A stretch of 64,000 nucleotides of DNA from Calditrichia bacterium. GTDB lineage: Bacteria > Calditrichota > Calditrichia > RBG-13-44-9 > J075. A program made the position numbers and the translations under genes. The stretch's first letter is position 1; the number at the start of each line of letters is the position of its first letter. The stretch lies in assembly GCA_020635015.1 (NCBI GenBank), contig JACKAP010000003.1, positions 310,001-374,000 of the forward strand. The letters run 5' to 3'. Of the stretch, positions 8,075-18,000 are shown piece after piece. The notes beneath the pieces were generated by a model. It searched no databases, was not told the DNA's origin, and saw only the letters and a program-made list of their open reading frames with translations.

Positions 8075-10402
8075 ATGGACAACAAATCAGCGACGGCTCC
8101 TGAAAACGATCCCCTCCCCCAACTGATCAGTAAGGGGGTTTTTGCCCGGGAATTAGCATATATCCAATCCCGCTGGGATACGGTGTATCAACCAAAATCG
8201 CAAGAGCGGCACCAGCGCGATACGGAAAAAAAAGCTGTCAAAAAAACCGCAAAGCCATCCCCCGCGGCTGAGAAGGCTGCCGAACCCGGCGTCGGGAAAG
8301 GACTGGTCGGTCTGGCTTTCTCCGGGGGCGGGATCCGTTCCGCTACCTTTAATCTCGGAATCGCCCAGGCGCTCTACCGCCGGGGAATTATCGATCATGT
8401 GGATTACCTCTCAACGGTCTCCGGCGGCGGCTATCTTGGTGCCAGCCTCAGCACCATCATGCGCCAGGGGGGCGAATTTCCCTTTCCCCATGTGGAGAGC
8501 CCCAACGAGCCGGCGTATGTTGAGTGGCTGCGGAACAATTCCAACTATCTCGCCACCCGCGGGTTTATCGATTATGTGCGCCTGTTCGCCATCCTGCTGC
8601 GCGGAATTTTGATCAACCTGCTGGTGCTGCTGCCGCCGCTGCTGATTGCCAGCGTGCTGTTCAGCCTCTATTACGGCGGTGACCCGGGATTCATGAAGAA
8701 GGGCCTGCTCAACCAATGGCTGCTGCACGGATTTGACTGGCGGGACGTTTTTCAAATGACCCCCTACGTAGCCCTGGCAGTCATCGGGTGGTACATCGCC
8801 TTTCCGGTGTTCGTGCGCTCCTTCAAGGTCGTGAAACGTAAGGTGGCCCTGAGCGAAGGCAGCGACAGCACCGTGAAGTTCCGCGATAAATTCGAGCTCA
8901 GTTTTGCCTTCACCCTGTTGCTGCTGGCAGGGATTGCGATGATCGAGATTTTCCCGATCATCATTCACTTCTTCCACGAATTCCGCCGATCGACCCAAAT
9001 CGCCGATGTCTGGACCAGTATCGCCAGCGGCGGTTCCATCGCTGCGCTGGTCGCCGCCGACAAGATGCTGCGCAAATTCGGCAAGTTCGGCAAACAGGTG
9101 ATGAGCACTCTGATCGGTCTGCTCGGCCTGCTCTTGCCCCTGTTGATCGTGCTCTATGTTACTGAAGCGCTGGTATATGGAAATTTCCGGTTTTCTTTCT
9201 TCGATGCGGGCTACTCGCTGCTGGGGCTAAGTGGTGAGGCGATCACGGTACTCCTCCTGGCGGTGGCAACCTGGCTGTTCTGTTGGCTGTTTGTCGATAT
9301 CAATTTTACCTCAATCCATGGTGTCTACCGCGACCGTCTCGCCTCCGCGTTTCTGGTGACAAAGAACCGCGATAGCGGTCGGGTCGAGATCGAGAAGGAT
9401 GTCAACCTTGACGAGATCTGCCAGCCGGGATCGAGGGCCCCCTACCACCTGATCAATGTGGCACTCAACCTGCAGGGATCAAAAGACCCCCGGTTGCGGG
9501 AACGCAAGAGCGATTTTTTCTTCTTCAGCAAATATTGCTACGGCGGGGAGCGCACCGGCTATGCCAGCAGTGAAGCCCTGGAGCGGGTGTTCCCCCAGAT
9601 GGATCTCTCCACAGCCATGGCCATCTCCGCGGCAGCGGCATCGCCCAACAGCGGCAGCTTTACCTACGGCTCCCTGGTCGCGCTGATGACGCTTTTCAAC
9701 ATTCGTCTGGGCTACTGGGTGCCCAATCCCCGGCGCCTGGCAGGGTGGGCGGAGAAAAAAACCGCTGCTTCGGGCTTTGTATCCGGCTTGTGGGATACCT
9801 TCTTATGGCGGATCCGTCCTTCAGCCATCATCAAGGAAATGCGCAGTAAACTGAATGAAGAAGACGACTGGGTGAACGTCTCCGACGGCGGGCATATCGA
9901 GAACCTGGCGATATACGAACTGCTCCGCCGGCACTGCAAGTTTATCATTGCCGGTGACGGCGAGGCCGATCCGGCCATGAAGTTCGGAGGTCTGGCGACC
10001 TTGATCCGCTATGCCCGCATCGACCTGGGAATCGAGATCGACATCAAGCTCGACGACCTCTGTCTGCAGGACGGTAAAAGCCGCCGCCATTGCGCCTTCG
10101 GATACATCTCCTATCCTCCGGCGAAAGCGGGCGGTAAGCCTGAATTGGGCTACCTGCTTTACATCAAGTCCTCCGTCACCGGCGATGAGGACCTGGTGAT
10201 CAGCGAGTACCGCGCGCGCAAGGGCGACTTCCCCCATGAATCAACGGCCGACCAGTTTTTTGACGAGGGGCAATTCGAAGCCTACCGGGCGCTGGGGTAC
10301 CACGCCGCCGACGGGCTCTTCCCTCCGGTCGGCCACGGCGAGATCCCGCCGCAGATGGATTACAAATCATTCGCCGAGTGGTTCGAAAAACAGATGCCGT
10401 GA
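8075..10402 (+). CDS. Integral-membrane patatin-like phospholipase
   Basis: 775 residues. After a charged N-terminal ~75 residues, the patatin fold starts with oxyanion-hole glycines (AFSGGGIRSATFNLG, G84-G86) and the nucleophile S116 in STVSGGGYLG. The catalytic aspartate is D604 in VSDGGHIENLAIYELLRR. Between nucleophile and aspartate lie about five long hydrophobic segments (~165-195, 225-245, 270-295, 340-365, 375-405), so the lipase is split around a membrane domain. Patatins hydrolyse acyl chains of membrane lipids and act as membrane-damaging effectors in several bacterial immune systems. This is the first gene of a co-directional set with two caspase-like genes and an EEP enzyme. AAAGGAG supports the ATG start. 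Lipid substrate and activation mode are not visible. Confidence 0.85.
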   Translation: MDNKSATAPENDPLPQLISKGVFARELAYIQSRWDTVYQPKSQERHQRDTEKKAVKKTAKPSPAAEKAAEPGVGKGLVGLAFSGGGIRSATFNLGIAQALYRRGIIDHVDYLSTVSGGGYLGASLSTIMRQGGEFPFPHVESPNEPAYVEWLRNNSNYLATRGFIDYVRLFAILLRGILINLLVLLPPLLIASVLFSLYYGGDPGFMKKGLLNQWLLHGFDWRDVFQMTPYVALAVIGWYIAFPVFVRSFKVVKRKVALSEGSDSTVKFRDKFELSFAFTLLLLAGIAMIEIFPIIIHFFHEFRRSTQIADVWTSIASGGSIAALVAADKMLRKFGKFGKQVMSTLIGLLGLLLPLLIVLYVTEALVYGNFRFSFFDAGYSLLGLSGEAITVLLLAVATWLFCWLFVDINFTSIHGVYRDRLASAFLVTKNRDSGRVEIEKDVNLDEICQPGSRAPYHLINVALNLQGSKDPRLRERKSDFFFFSKYCYGGERTGYASSEALERVFPQMDLSTAMAISAAAASPNSGSFTYGSLVALMTLFNIRLGYWVPNPRRLAGWAEKKTAASGFVSGLWDTFLWRIRPSAIIKEMRSKLNEEDDWVNVSDGGHIENLAIYELLRRHCKFIIAGDGEADPAMKFGGLATLIRYARIDLGIEIDIKLDDLCLQDGKSRRHCAFGYISYPPAKAGGKPELGYLLYIKSSVTGDEDLVISEYRARKGDFPHESTADQFFDEGQFEAYRALGYHAADGLFPPVGHGEIPPQMDYKSFAEWFEKQMP

Positions 10403-10490
10403 AAATCCGTGTAATCCGTGGATAAAAAGCGTTTTTCATTACCAACTTTTGCAAAGACTGTCAGTATTTAATGCGAATTACATGATGAAA

Positions 10491-10580
10491 CTTTAGCCAC
10501 GGATTTCCACAGATTTTGATATGGCTTAACTCTAAAACAGGCAGTAATCCGTATTTATTCGTGACAATCCGTGGCTAAAG
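10491..10580. repeat. Inverted-repeat element of the 'CCACGGATT' family
   Basis: Perfect 15-bp terminal inverted repeats CTTTAGCCACGGATT and AATCCGTGGCTAAAG bound this 90-bp sequence. A related AATCCGTGTAATCCGTGG half-copy lies at 10405-10425, directly after the patatin stop, and a larger related inverted pair is at 39098-39331. It fills the gap between the patatin and caspase genes and may contribute terminators or be a small nonautonomous repeat. Confidence 0.6.
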
Positions 10581-10632
10581 CATTAAATTTATCCCAAAAT
10601 CATACCCGCACCGTCAATTCCCAGGAGGTCCC

Positions 10633-13600
10633 ATGGCAGGAAAATTATATGCGCTGCTGGTCGGTATCAGCGATTATCGCCCCGATATCGGCAAGCTCTC
10701 CGGCTGCGTGAACGATGTAAATCAATTCGAAAAATACCTGGAAGATAATTTCAAGAAAGAAACCCGGCGCATCCTCACCTTGCGCGACAGTGAGGCGACT
10801 TATGCCAATATCATTACATCCTTCCGAACCCACTTTAAGGATGTCACCAAGGATGATGTGGTGGTGTTCAAATATGCGGGACACGGGGCCCAGTGGAAAT
10901 CTGCCAAAGCGTTTTATGAATATTTCCCCGATGGAATGGACGAAGGTCTGGTCTGTTACGATAGTCGCCAGGAGGGCGGGGTGTTTCCTTACGATCTGGC
11001 CGACAAGGAACTGGCGGTTTTGATCGATGAGATTGCGAAAAAAGAGCCGCACATCGCCGTGATCCTCGACTGCTGCCACTCCGGCTCCGGCACCCGCGAC
11101 GTAAATTCCTTCAAACGGCTCACGCCCCGCCAGACCCACCAGGTCGACAGCCAGCGCCCGCTCGACAGCTATATCGACGGCTATTATGCCAAGCTGCACA
11201 AGAGCGGGGCCGCCCTGAAAATCCCCACCAGCCGCCATATCCTCCTCGCCGCTTGCGAGCGGCGCCAGAAAGCCTGGGAAGGACTGGATAAGCGCGGGGT
11301 GTTTTCCAACACGCTGGAGGAAGTGCTGGAGAAATCCGGCAACGACATCACCTATGCCGACCTCTTCACCCGCAGCCGCCTGGCAGTGCGCCAGTTTGCC
11401 GACAACCAGGATCCCCAGTTCGAGACCTACGGCGGGTTCAACGCTTTCGACGGCTTCCTGGGCAGCCAGGCGACCAAGAAAGCCCGCTCCTTCATGGTTT
11501 ACTTCGACAGCAAGAGCAATAAGTGGTGGGCGGAATGTGGTGCTGCCGACGGGCTGCCGACCGAGTCGGATAAGAGCGTGGAACTGGTCATTTACGATCA
11601 GGATGATAAGACGAAAAAGGTGGGAACCGCGAATACCGTTGAGGTGGGAGTTCAGAAAAGCATCATCGATTTTGACGGTGACACCAGCCTGGGCTACCAG
11701 GCGGAACCGACCACTCTGCCGATCCCCCCGCTGCCGGTTTACCTGGAAGGTGATGATACCGCGGCGGTCGAAGCCGCGCTGAAGAAATCCAGCGCGACGG
11801 TCAACTTCGAGTTTGTGAAAGCACCCCATAAACCAGACGGTCTGCTTTATTCGCTGGTGGCTTCCAAGGGAAAATACGAGCTCAAACAGCGCGAAACCGG
11901 CCAGTTGATCCAGTGGGCGGACAAAGATTCGCTGGAACTGCTTTTCCCGGTGATCAATCATGTTTCCCGCTGGGAACGGCTGTTGAAGCTGCAGAACCAC
12001 GATACCTCGATCGATAAGAATGTGGTTGATTTTGCCGTGCATGAATATGAAGATGCAGCCTGCCAAAAAGAGATTCATGTATATCGCGATGACGATGTGA
12101 TCCTGGAATACACCGGGGATGGCAATGATCAAAAAGATGATGTGCATATTAAGTTGAAAGCCAGCAACGGCACCAGCAAAGAGCGCTACTTTGCGCTCTT
12201 CCAGTTTTGCGGCGAGGGCGGCGTGTTCGATTATGGGATTCGCGCGGTGGTGAATCAGGCAATCGCCAACGCCCAGGAGTTTACCCTCGGGGAATCGTGG
12301 GATCTATATCTGGATGCGGATGAGAACGATATGACCTATGTCTTCAAGCTGTTTGTCAGCGATCAGCCGATCGAAGATTATGTGCTGGTGCAGCAGGAGT
12401 TGAAGATCGGCAGCAAAGTCGGCTCCCACCGCGGGGGCAACCGCCGGGCCCAGCAAAACATGAAACAGAACGACTGGTTTGCCAGGACCATCACCCTCAA
12501 GGTGGCGCGGAGGATTGATCAGGTCGGCGCTAAAGACACCTCTATTTCCAACGGCAAGATCAAGATCAAAGCGCATAAAGGGATGACTGCCAATCTGAGC
12601 ATGGCGGCCGCCAAGGCGCCCACCCGCAGCGTGGGGGTCAACCCCACCATCACCCAGGTGATGGAAAATCAGGGACTGGAGATGTGCAACTTCACGCCCG
12701 GCACCCGCGCCGCCGGCAATGAGAGCGTGCTGGAAATTACCGATATCCAGAATGAAGCGTCGTTGAAGGAACAGCCGCTGGAGATCGAGATCGGCGATCT
12801 TGGCCTGCAGGAGGATGAATATGTGCTGCCGCTGACGATTGATGCCGAGGGCCATGTGGTGCTGGGCGGCGATACCTGGAAGGATGAGAATGGGCACACC
12901 CAGATCAGCATCGACCACATCATTCCCGCCCCGGACCAGCGGCGCAGCCTGGGCAAAGCGATGAAGCTCTATTTCTTCAAGACCTACCTGAAGCAGAACC
13001 CCAACCAGCTCAGCTGGGTGGAATATAAGGATGACGACTCGGTGATGCGCCACCATGATCCGGCAGCGGTGGCGGCGAAAGTCAAAAAAGCAAAGAACAT
13101 CATCTTGCTGGTGCACGGGATCATCGGTGATACCGAGGTGATCGCCCAGGGACTGCGCCTGGCCAAAGATGCCCAGGGCAAGAGCCTGGACCAGAAATTC
13201 GATCTGGTGCTGACCTACGATTACGAGAATCTCCATCAGCCGATCCCGGATACCGCCGACGATCTGAAGACCCAACTGCAGGCAGCTGGATTTGGCGAGA
13301 ATGACGGCAAGCGCCTGACCATGCTGGTGCATTCCATGGGTGGGTTGGTCTCACGTTCCTTCATTGAGCAGCAGGGCGGCAACCGCATGGTCGATCACCT
13401 GGTAATGTGCGGCACGCCCAACAACGGTTCTCCCTTCGGCAAGATCGACAAGGCCCGCAAGCTCTTCGGGATTATGACCACCCTGATGGCCAACTATTTC
13501 CCGGCCTTGCTGCCGGTCAGCGGGGTGGTGGGCTTTCTGCTGAAGCGCTCGGAGAAAATCACCCAGACCCTGCAGATGATGGATCCGGATTCCGATTTCA

Positions 13601-13905
13601 TTACCTCGCTCAACCGCAGCGGCGATCCGGGCATTCCCTATACCATACTGGCCGGGGAGTTAGACAAGTATGAGGAACCCAGCGACAAGCTCTTTACCAA
13701 ATTGCTCGACAAAGCCGGAAAGGGAGCGATTTTCAAAGCATTATTTGGAACGAATTCTCACGATATCGCGGTGCGGGTCGACAGCATCCTCGGCGTCAAC
13801 GGATCGCGTAAGCCGGCGCCGGTTACCGCGAAGGTGCCCTGCCATCATTTGAATTATTTTATCTCTGAACCAGGGTTGAGTGAGTTGATGAAGGTGAAGT
13901 GGTGA
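10633..13905 (+). CDS. Caspase-like (C14) peptidase fused to alpha/beta hydrolase
   Basis: 1090 residues with AGGAGG 9 bases before ATG. The N-terminal ~270 residues are a caspase/metacaspase-like domain: YALLVGISDY strand, catalytic His84 in KYAGHGAQ and Cys148 in ILDCCHSGSGTR. The middle (~280-800) is large and unrecognised, rich in beta-prone and acidic sequence. The C-terminus (~815-1090) is an alpha/beta hydrolase of the lipase/PGAP1-like kind: ILLVHGIIGDTE, nucleophile Ser901 in MLVHSMGGLVSRS, then MCGTPNNGSPFG and candidate histidines near SHDIAV and PCHHLN. There is no signal peptide or membrane helix, so it is probably cytosolic. A caspase joined to a lipase-type hydrolase, downstream of a patatin, suggests a proteolytically controlled effector; that is inference. 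Confidence 0.85.
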   Translation: MAGKLYALLVGISDYRPDIGKLSGCVNDVNQFEKYLEDNFKKETRRILTLRDSEATYANIITSFRTHFKDVTKDDVVVFKYAGHGAQWKSAKAFYEYFPDGMDEGLVCYDSRQEGGVFPYDLADKELAVLIDEIAKKEPHIAVILDCCHSGSGTRDVNSFKRLTPRQTHQVDSQRPLDSYIDGYYAKLHKSGAALKIPTSRHILLAACERRQKAWEGLDKRGVFSNTLEEVLEKSGNDITYADLFTRSRLAVRQFADNQDPQFETYGGFNAFDGFLGSQATKKARSFMVYFDSKSNKWWAECGAADGLPTESDKSVELVIYDQDDKTKKVGTANTVEVGVQKSIIDFDGDTSLGYQAEPTTLPIPPLPVYLEGDDTAAVEAALKKSSATVNFEFVKAPHKPDGLLYSLVASKGKYELKQRETGQLIQWADKDSLELLFPVINHVSRWERLLKLQNHDTSIDKNVVDFAVHEYEDAACQKEIHVYRDDDVILEYTGDGNDQKDDVHIKLKASNGTSKERYFALFQFCGEGGVFDYGIRAVVNQAIANAQEFTLGESWDLYLDADENDMTYVFKLFVSDQPIEDYVLVQQELKIGSKVGSHRGGNRRAQQNMKQNDWFARTITLKVARRIDQVGAKDTSISNGKIKIKAHKGMTANLSMAAAKAPTRSVGVNPTITQVMENQGLEMCNFTPGTRAAGNESVLEITDIQNEASLKEQPLEIEIGDLGLQEDEYVLPLTIDAEGHVVLGGDTWKDENGHTQISIDHIIPAPDQRRSLGKAMKLYFFKTYLKQNPNQLSWVEYKDDDSVMRHHDPAAVAAKVKKAKNIILLVHGIIGDTEVIAQGLRLAKDAQGKSLDQKFDLVLTYDYENLHQPIPDTADDLKTQLQAAGFGENDGKRLTMLVHSMGGLVSRSFIEQQGGNRMVDHLVMCGTPNNGSPFGKIDKARKLFGIMTTLMANYFPALLPVSGVVGFLLKRSEKITQTLQMMDPDSDFITSLNRSGDPGIPYTILAGELDKYEEPSDKLFTKLLDKAGKGAIFKALFGTNSHDIAVRVDSILGVNGSRKPAPVTAKVPCHHLNYFISEPGLSELMKVKW

Positions 13906-13913
13906 GGGGGGAC

Positions 13914-13983
13914 GAAGGGTGAAGGATGAAGGATAAAGGGTGAAGGATAAATGATGAAGGATAAAGGGTAAAGGATAAAGAGA
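13914..13983. repeat. Heptanucleotide tandem array (GAAGGAT/AAAGGGT)
   Basis: Ten consecutive 7-bp units such as GAAGGAT, AAAGGGT and AAAGGAT run without interruption and end two bases before the ATG of the next gene. Many units contain a Shine-Dalgarno-like AAGGA, so the array itself is the ribosome-binding region of the EEP gene. Confidence 0.85.
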
Positions 13984-13985
13984 TT

Positions 13986-15071
13986 ATGTCATTCTTATAT
14001 CAATTTCAAGACCCGCCGACGGCAGCGGATAAACGTACTGCGCAGGGATTATTGCGCTTGCGACAGACGCTGGCGGCGCTGCCCGACCGGGCGGTGTCCG
14101 ACAAGCTGATGATCGCCACCTGGAATATCCGGGAGTTTGATTCCAATAAATACGGGAAACGCAGCCGGGAGTCGCTCTATTATATTGCCGAGATCATATC
14201 CCACTTCGACATTGTCGCCATCCAGGAGGTCAACGCCAACCTGGTAGCGCTGAAGGAAGTGCAGCAGATTCTGGGGCACTGGTGGCAGTTCCTGATCACC
14301 GACGTCACCGCCGGCACCGGGGGCAACAGCGAGCGGATGGCTTTTATGTACGACGCCCGCAAGGTAAAATTCGGTGGCCTTTCCGGCGAGATCGTCATTC
14401 CGCCGCAGCGGGTCCGAGGCAAAACCTATCAGCCGGCGCAGCAACTGGCGCGCACCCCGATGGTCTGCGGTTTCGAGGCCGGCTGGCTGAAGTTCATGCT
14501 CAGCACCGTGCATATATATTACGGCACCGCGAAGGCTGATGACCCGGTGCGAATCAAGGAGATCGAATTACTGTCAGAATTCCTGGCCGACCGGGTCAAG
14601 GATAATACCGCCTGGGCAAAAAACCTGGTGCTGATGGGCGATTTTAACATTTTCAGCACATCGGACGCGACCTTCAAAGCGATCACCAAGGCAGGTTTTT
14701 TCATCCCGGAACAACTGCAGACCCTGCCTTCCAATGTATCGCGCAACAAGCATTACGACCAGATGGCCTTCATCAGCACGGTGTATGACAAAAAGCTGAT
14801 GAAAGATCGCCTGAGCAACTGCCGCGCCGGTGTGATCAACTTCTTCGAAGCCGTGTACCGCGATGAGGATGAGACGGTTTATGCGGCGGAAATCGGCGAG
14901 GATTATCACAAAAACTCTCGTGGTAACGCACGTTCAGACCGGCAAAAGACCAATTACTACCGTCAGTGGCGCACCTTCCAGATCTCAGACCACCTGCCGA
15001 TGTGGCTGGAGCTGTCGATTGATTTCGGGGAGGCATATCTGGAAAAAGTAGCGGCGGCAGGCGCCAAATGA
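13986..15071 (+). CDS. Endonuclease/exonuclease/phosphatase (EEP) family protein
   Basis: 361 residues with the full set of EEP (DNase I/ExoIII-like) motifs: MIATWNIREFD (Asn), IVAIQEVN (Glu), LMGDFNIF (Asp, Asn) and ISDHLPMWLEL (Asp-His). The family cleaves phosphodiesters in nucleic acids or phospho-headgroups with a divalent metal. No signal peptide is visible, so a cytosolic nuclease is the simplest reading. The start lies directly behind an AAGGA-rich heptad array. The stop codon overlaps the start of the caspase-STAND gene (ATGA at 15068), so the two are translationally coupled and probably functionally linked. Whether the substrate is DNA, RNA or lipid cannot be told from the sequence. 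Confidence 0.85.
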   Translation: MSFLYQFQDPPTAADKRTAQGLLRLRQTLAALPDRAVSDKLMIATWNIREFDSNKYGKRSRESLYYIAEIISHFDIVAIQEVNANLVALKEVQQILGHWWQFLITDVTAGTGGNSERMAFMYDARKVKFGGLSGEIVIPPQRVRGKTYQPAQQLARTPMVCGFEAGWLKFMLSTVHIYYGTAKADDPVRIKEIELLSEFLADRVKDNTAWAKNLVLMGDFNIFSTSDATFKAITKAGFFIPEQLQTLPSNVSRNKHYDQMAFISTVYDKKLMKDRLSNCRAGVINFFEAVYRDEDETVYAAEIGEDYHKNSRGNARSDRQKTNYYRQWRTFQISDHLPMWLELSIDFGEAYLEKVAAAGAK

Positions 15072-18000
15072 TCCAACCGGAGAATCCCGGTAAGCTTCCC
15101 TTTTCCAAAAGCCGGGCTTACATCATCGGTATCAATGCCTATCAGCATATCAGCCCGCTATCTACCGCGGTGAACGATGCCCGGATGATTGCCACGGTGC
15201 TGGAGCGGCGCCAGGGTTTCGAGGTCAGCTTGCTGACCGATCCGGGCGCGGCGGATATTCGCCGGTTGTTGCAGGAGATGTCGGAAACGGTGACGGCAAG
15301 CGACCGGGCATTTTTCTATTTCGCCGGGCATGGGATCGCGGAGGACAGCGAGGGCGGTCCCGCCGGCTACCTGGTGCCGGCAGATGCCGATCCGGTGAAC
15401 AGCGCCAGCATGATCCCGATGGCCGACCTCCACGCCGCCCTCAATGCCCTGCCCTGCCGCCATCTGCTGGTGGTGCTGGACTGCTGCTTTTCCGGGGCCT
15501 TTAAATGGTCCGGCAGCACCCGGGGCGGGATTCGGGGGAAAATGCCCAAGCGCATCTACCAGGAGCGCTTTGACCGCTTCTTGCAGGAAAAAGCCTGGCA
15601 GGTACTCACCTCCGCTGCCCACGATCAAAAAGCGCTGGATGTGCTGAAATCGAGCAAGAAACCCCTGGGCGACCGCGGCATCGATGTCCGCACCGGAGAG
15701 CACTCCCCCTTTGCCCGGGCCCTGTTCGAGGGTTTGGAAGGGAAAGCGGATGTGGTTCTGGAAGCAACCGGTGAGGGGGATGGGGTGATCACCGCCACCG
15801 ATCTGTATGTCTATATTCGCGACCAGGTGGAGCCGGCCTCCCTGGCGGAAGCAGAGGAAGCCCGTCAGACCCCGGGCTTTTTCCCGCTGGGTGAATATGA
15901 TAAGGGGGAGTTCATTTTTCTGCATCCCCGCCACCGCCTCAACCTCCCCCCTACCCCGAACCGCAATCCCTACATGGGCTTGAGCGCCTTCAGCGAAACC
16001 GACCGCGAACTGTTCTACGGTCGCGACCGGGTCATTGAAACCCTGCGGCGCCAGGCGCTGGCCCGGTTCATGGTGACCGAGAAGACGCTTCAGGAGTTGA
16101 CGACAGAAGGATTTCCCGCGGCGGGTTTGAAAAAGCTGGAGTCGCTTAAGGATCAGGGATTCCTCGATGAAACCGCTTTTTTAGATGCGCTAGGGGAATG
16201 GTTCCCGGATACGGCAGAGCAGGCGCAGTTGATCCGCTATGCCCGGGTAACCCGTAACCGATTGCTGGTCGTCTCGGCGGTATCCGGCGCGGGTAAATCC
16301 TCGGTAATAAAGGCCGGTCTGCTGCCCCGCCTGCGCCGGGAGGGATATCGCATCTTACCGGTGATGCGTCCGGGGGAGGAACCGCTGGAGGCGCTGGAGA
16401 AATGTTTAAACGAGCAGATATACCGCCTGAATGATGCATCGATAAAAACGATGGAAGCGAACGGCCTGCCGGGCAACCTGTTGGAAGCACTGGAGAAGCT
16501 GCGGGGCCACGATTATGCCGGCGAGCAGCAATTTACCGCCGCGCTGCGCAGCGTGTTTGACGATGACAGTTTCCTCCGCTACAGCCCGGCCATTCTAAGC
16601 GAAGCGGAAAAAACCGGCTATTTCACGGAACCAATATCGCTGGAAAACGGCCCTTCGCCGGCACTACTGGAAGAACTGAGCGCCCAAAAGACGGTGCTGA
16701 TCATTGACCAGTATGAAGAACTGCTTACCCGGTGCCAGGACGAATCCGCACGCATGCGGTTTATGGAAATTCAGAAAACATTGCTGGATGCCGTTCCGGC
16801 GCCGCAACTGCTGGTTGTCGTAACGGTGCGTTCCGATTTTGAGCCGCAACTGGACAAAGGGTCACTGGAAGCCTACTGGCGGGAAGGGCGGTGCAGCGTG
16901 CCCTGGTTTACCGTCGATGAACTCCGGGAAGTGATCGTGATGCCCACCCTCCAGGAGGTGCTGATATTCGATCCCCCGGAGCTGGTCAACGATATTATCG
17001 ACGAGGTCATCCAATCGACCGGAGCGCTGCCGCTGCTCTCTTTCACCCTGAGCGAACTTTATCTGGCGTACAAGAACAGTGGCCGCCAGGACCGGGCGCT
17101 GAAAGGCGAAGATTACGAACGGCTGGGCGGGGTATTAGGCTCCCTGCGCACCCGGGCCGATCATCTCTACCAATCTTTGGATGAAGCGCACCGGGATACC
17201 ATGCGTAAGATCATGCTGCGTATGGTATCCCTGGAAGGTGGAGAAATTGCTTCCCGGCGGGTACTGATCGATGAACTGGTATATCGCGATGGAACCGAGA
17301 ATCAACAAGTAGGTGAAGTACTGCGCCTGCTGGTGGACGCCCGCCTGGTGGTGCGCGGCACCGACAGCGCCGGCCGGGGCTATGCCGAGCCGGCCCACGA
17401 CGCCCTGGTAAAAGCCTGGGGCACCTTGTGGCAATGGGTAAAGGATCTGGGAGAGGATAACATCCTGCTGGGCAGCAAGCTGAACGCCGCTGCCAACGAC
17501 TACCTCCTCAATAGTCGCGACGTTAAATATCTCTGGGACAACGACCCCCGTCTGGAAGTGCTAAAACGAATTCTGAATCAACCCCGGCACTGGTATAATG
17601 AGAAAGAGCTGGAGTTTGTGGAAAAGAGTGTGCGGCGCAAGCGTGACCGCACCTGGCGCCTGCGCGCCATCGTCGCTGCGGTGATGGCGGCATTGACCGC
17701 CCTGACGATCTGGGCGGTGATCGAGCGCGATCATGCCATCCGGGAAGCCAACATCGCCAAGTCCAACCTGCTGGCCATCAAGTCCGGGGAGATGCTAGAC
17801 AAAGACAACACCGAGGCCCTGCGCCTGGCCGGGGCAGCCTATCATACTGCGGAAGATTATCCTCCCCCCGCCGCTTTGCAGATCCTGAGCGACGCTTTCC
17901 ACAGCCAGGCGCAGCATACTTTTTATGCCGCCAGGCTGGCCCATGAACAGCAAGTGTATACGGCCGTCTTTTCGGCCGACGGCCAGCAGATTTTGACCGC

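Noticed and set aside
10645..12147. 500-residue ORF opposite the caspase-hydrolase gene
   Set aside because: Shadow frame of a high-GC gene; the plus-strand protein has clear catalytic motifs and the antisense product shows none.
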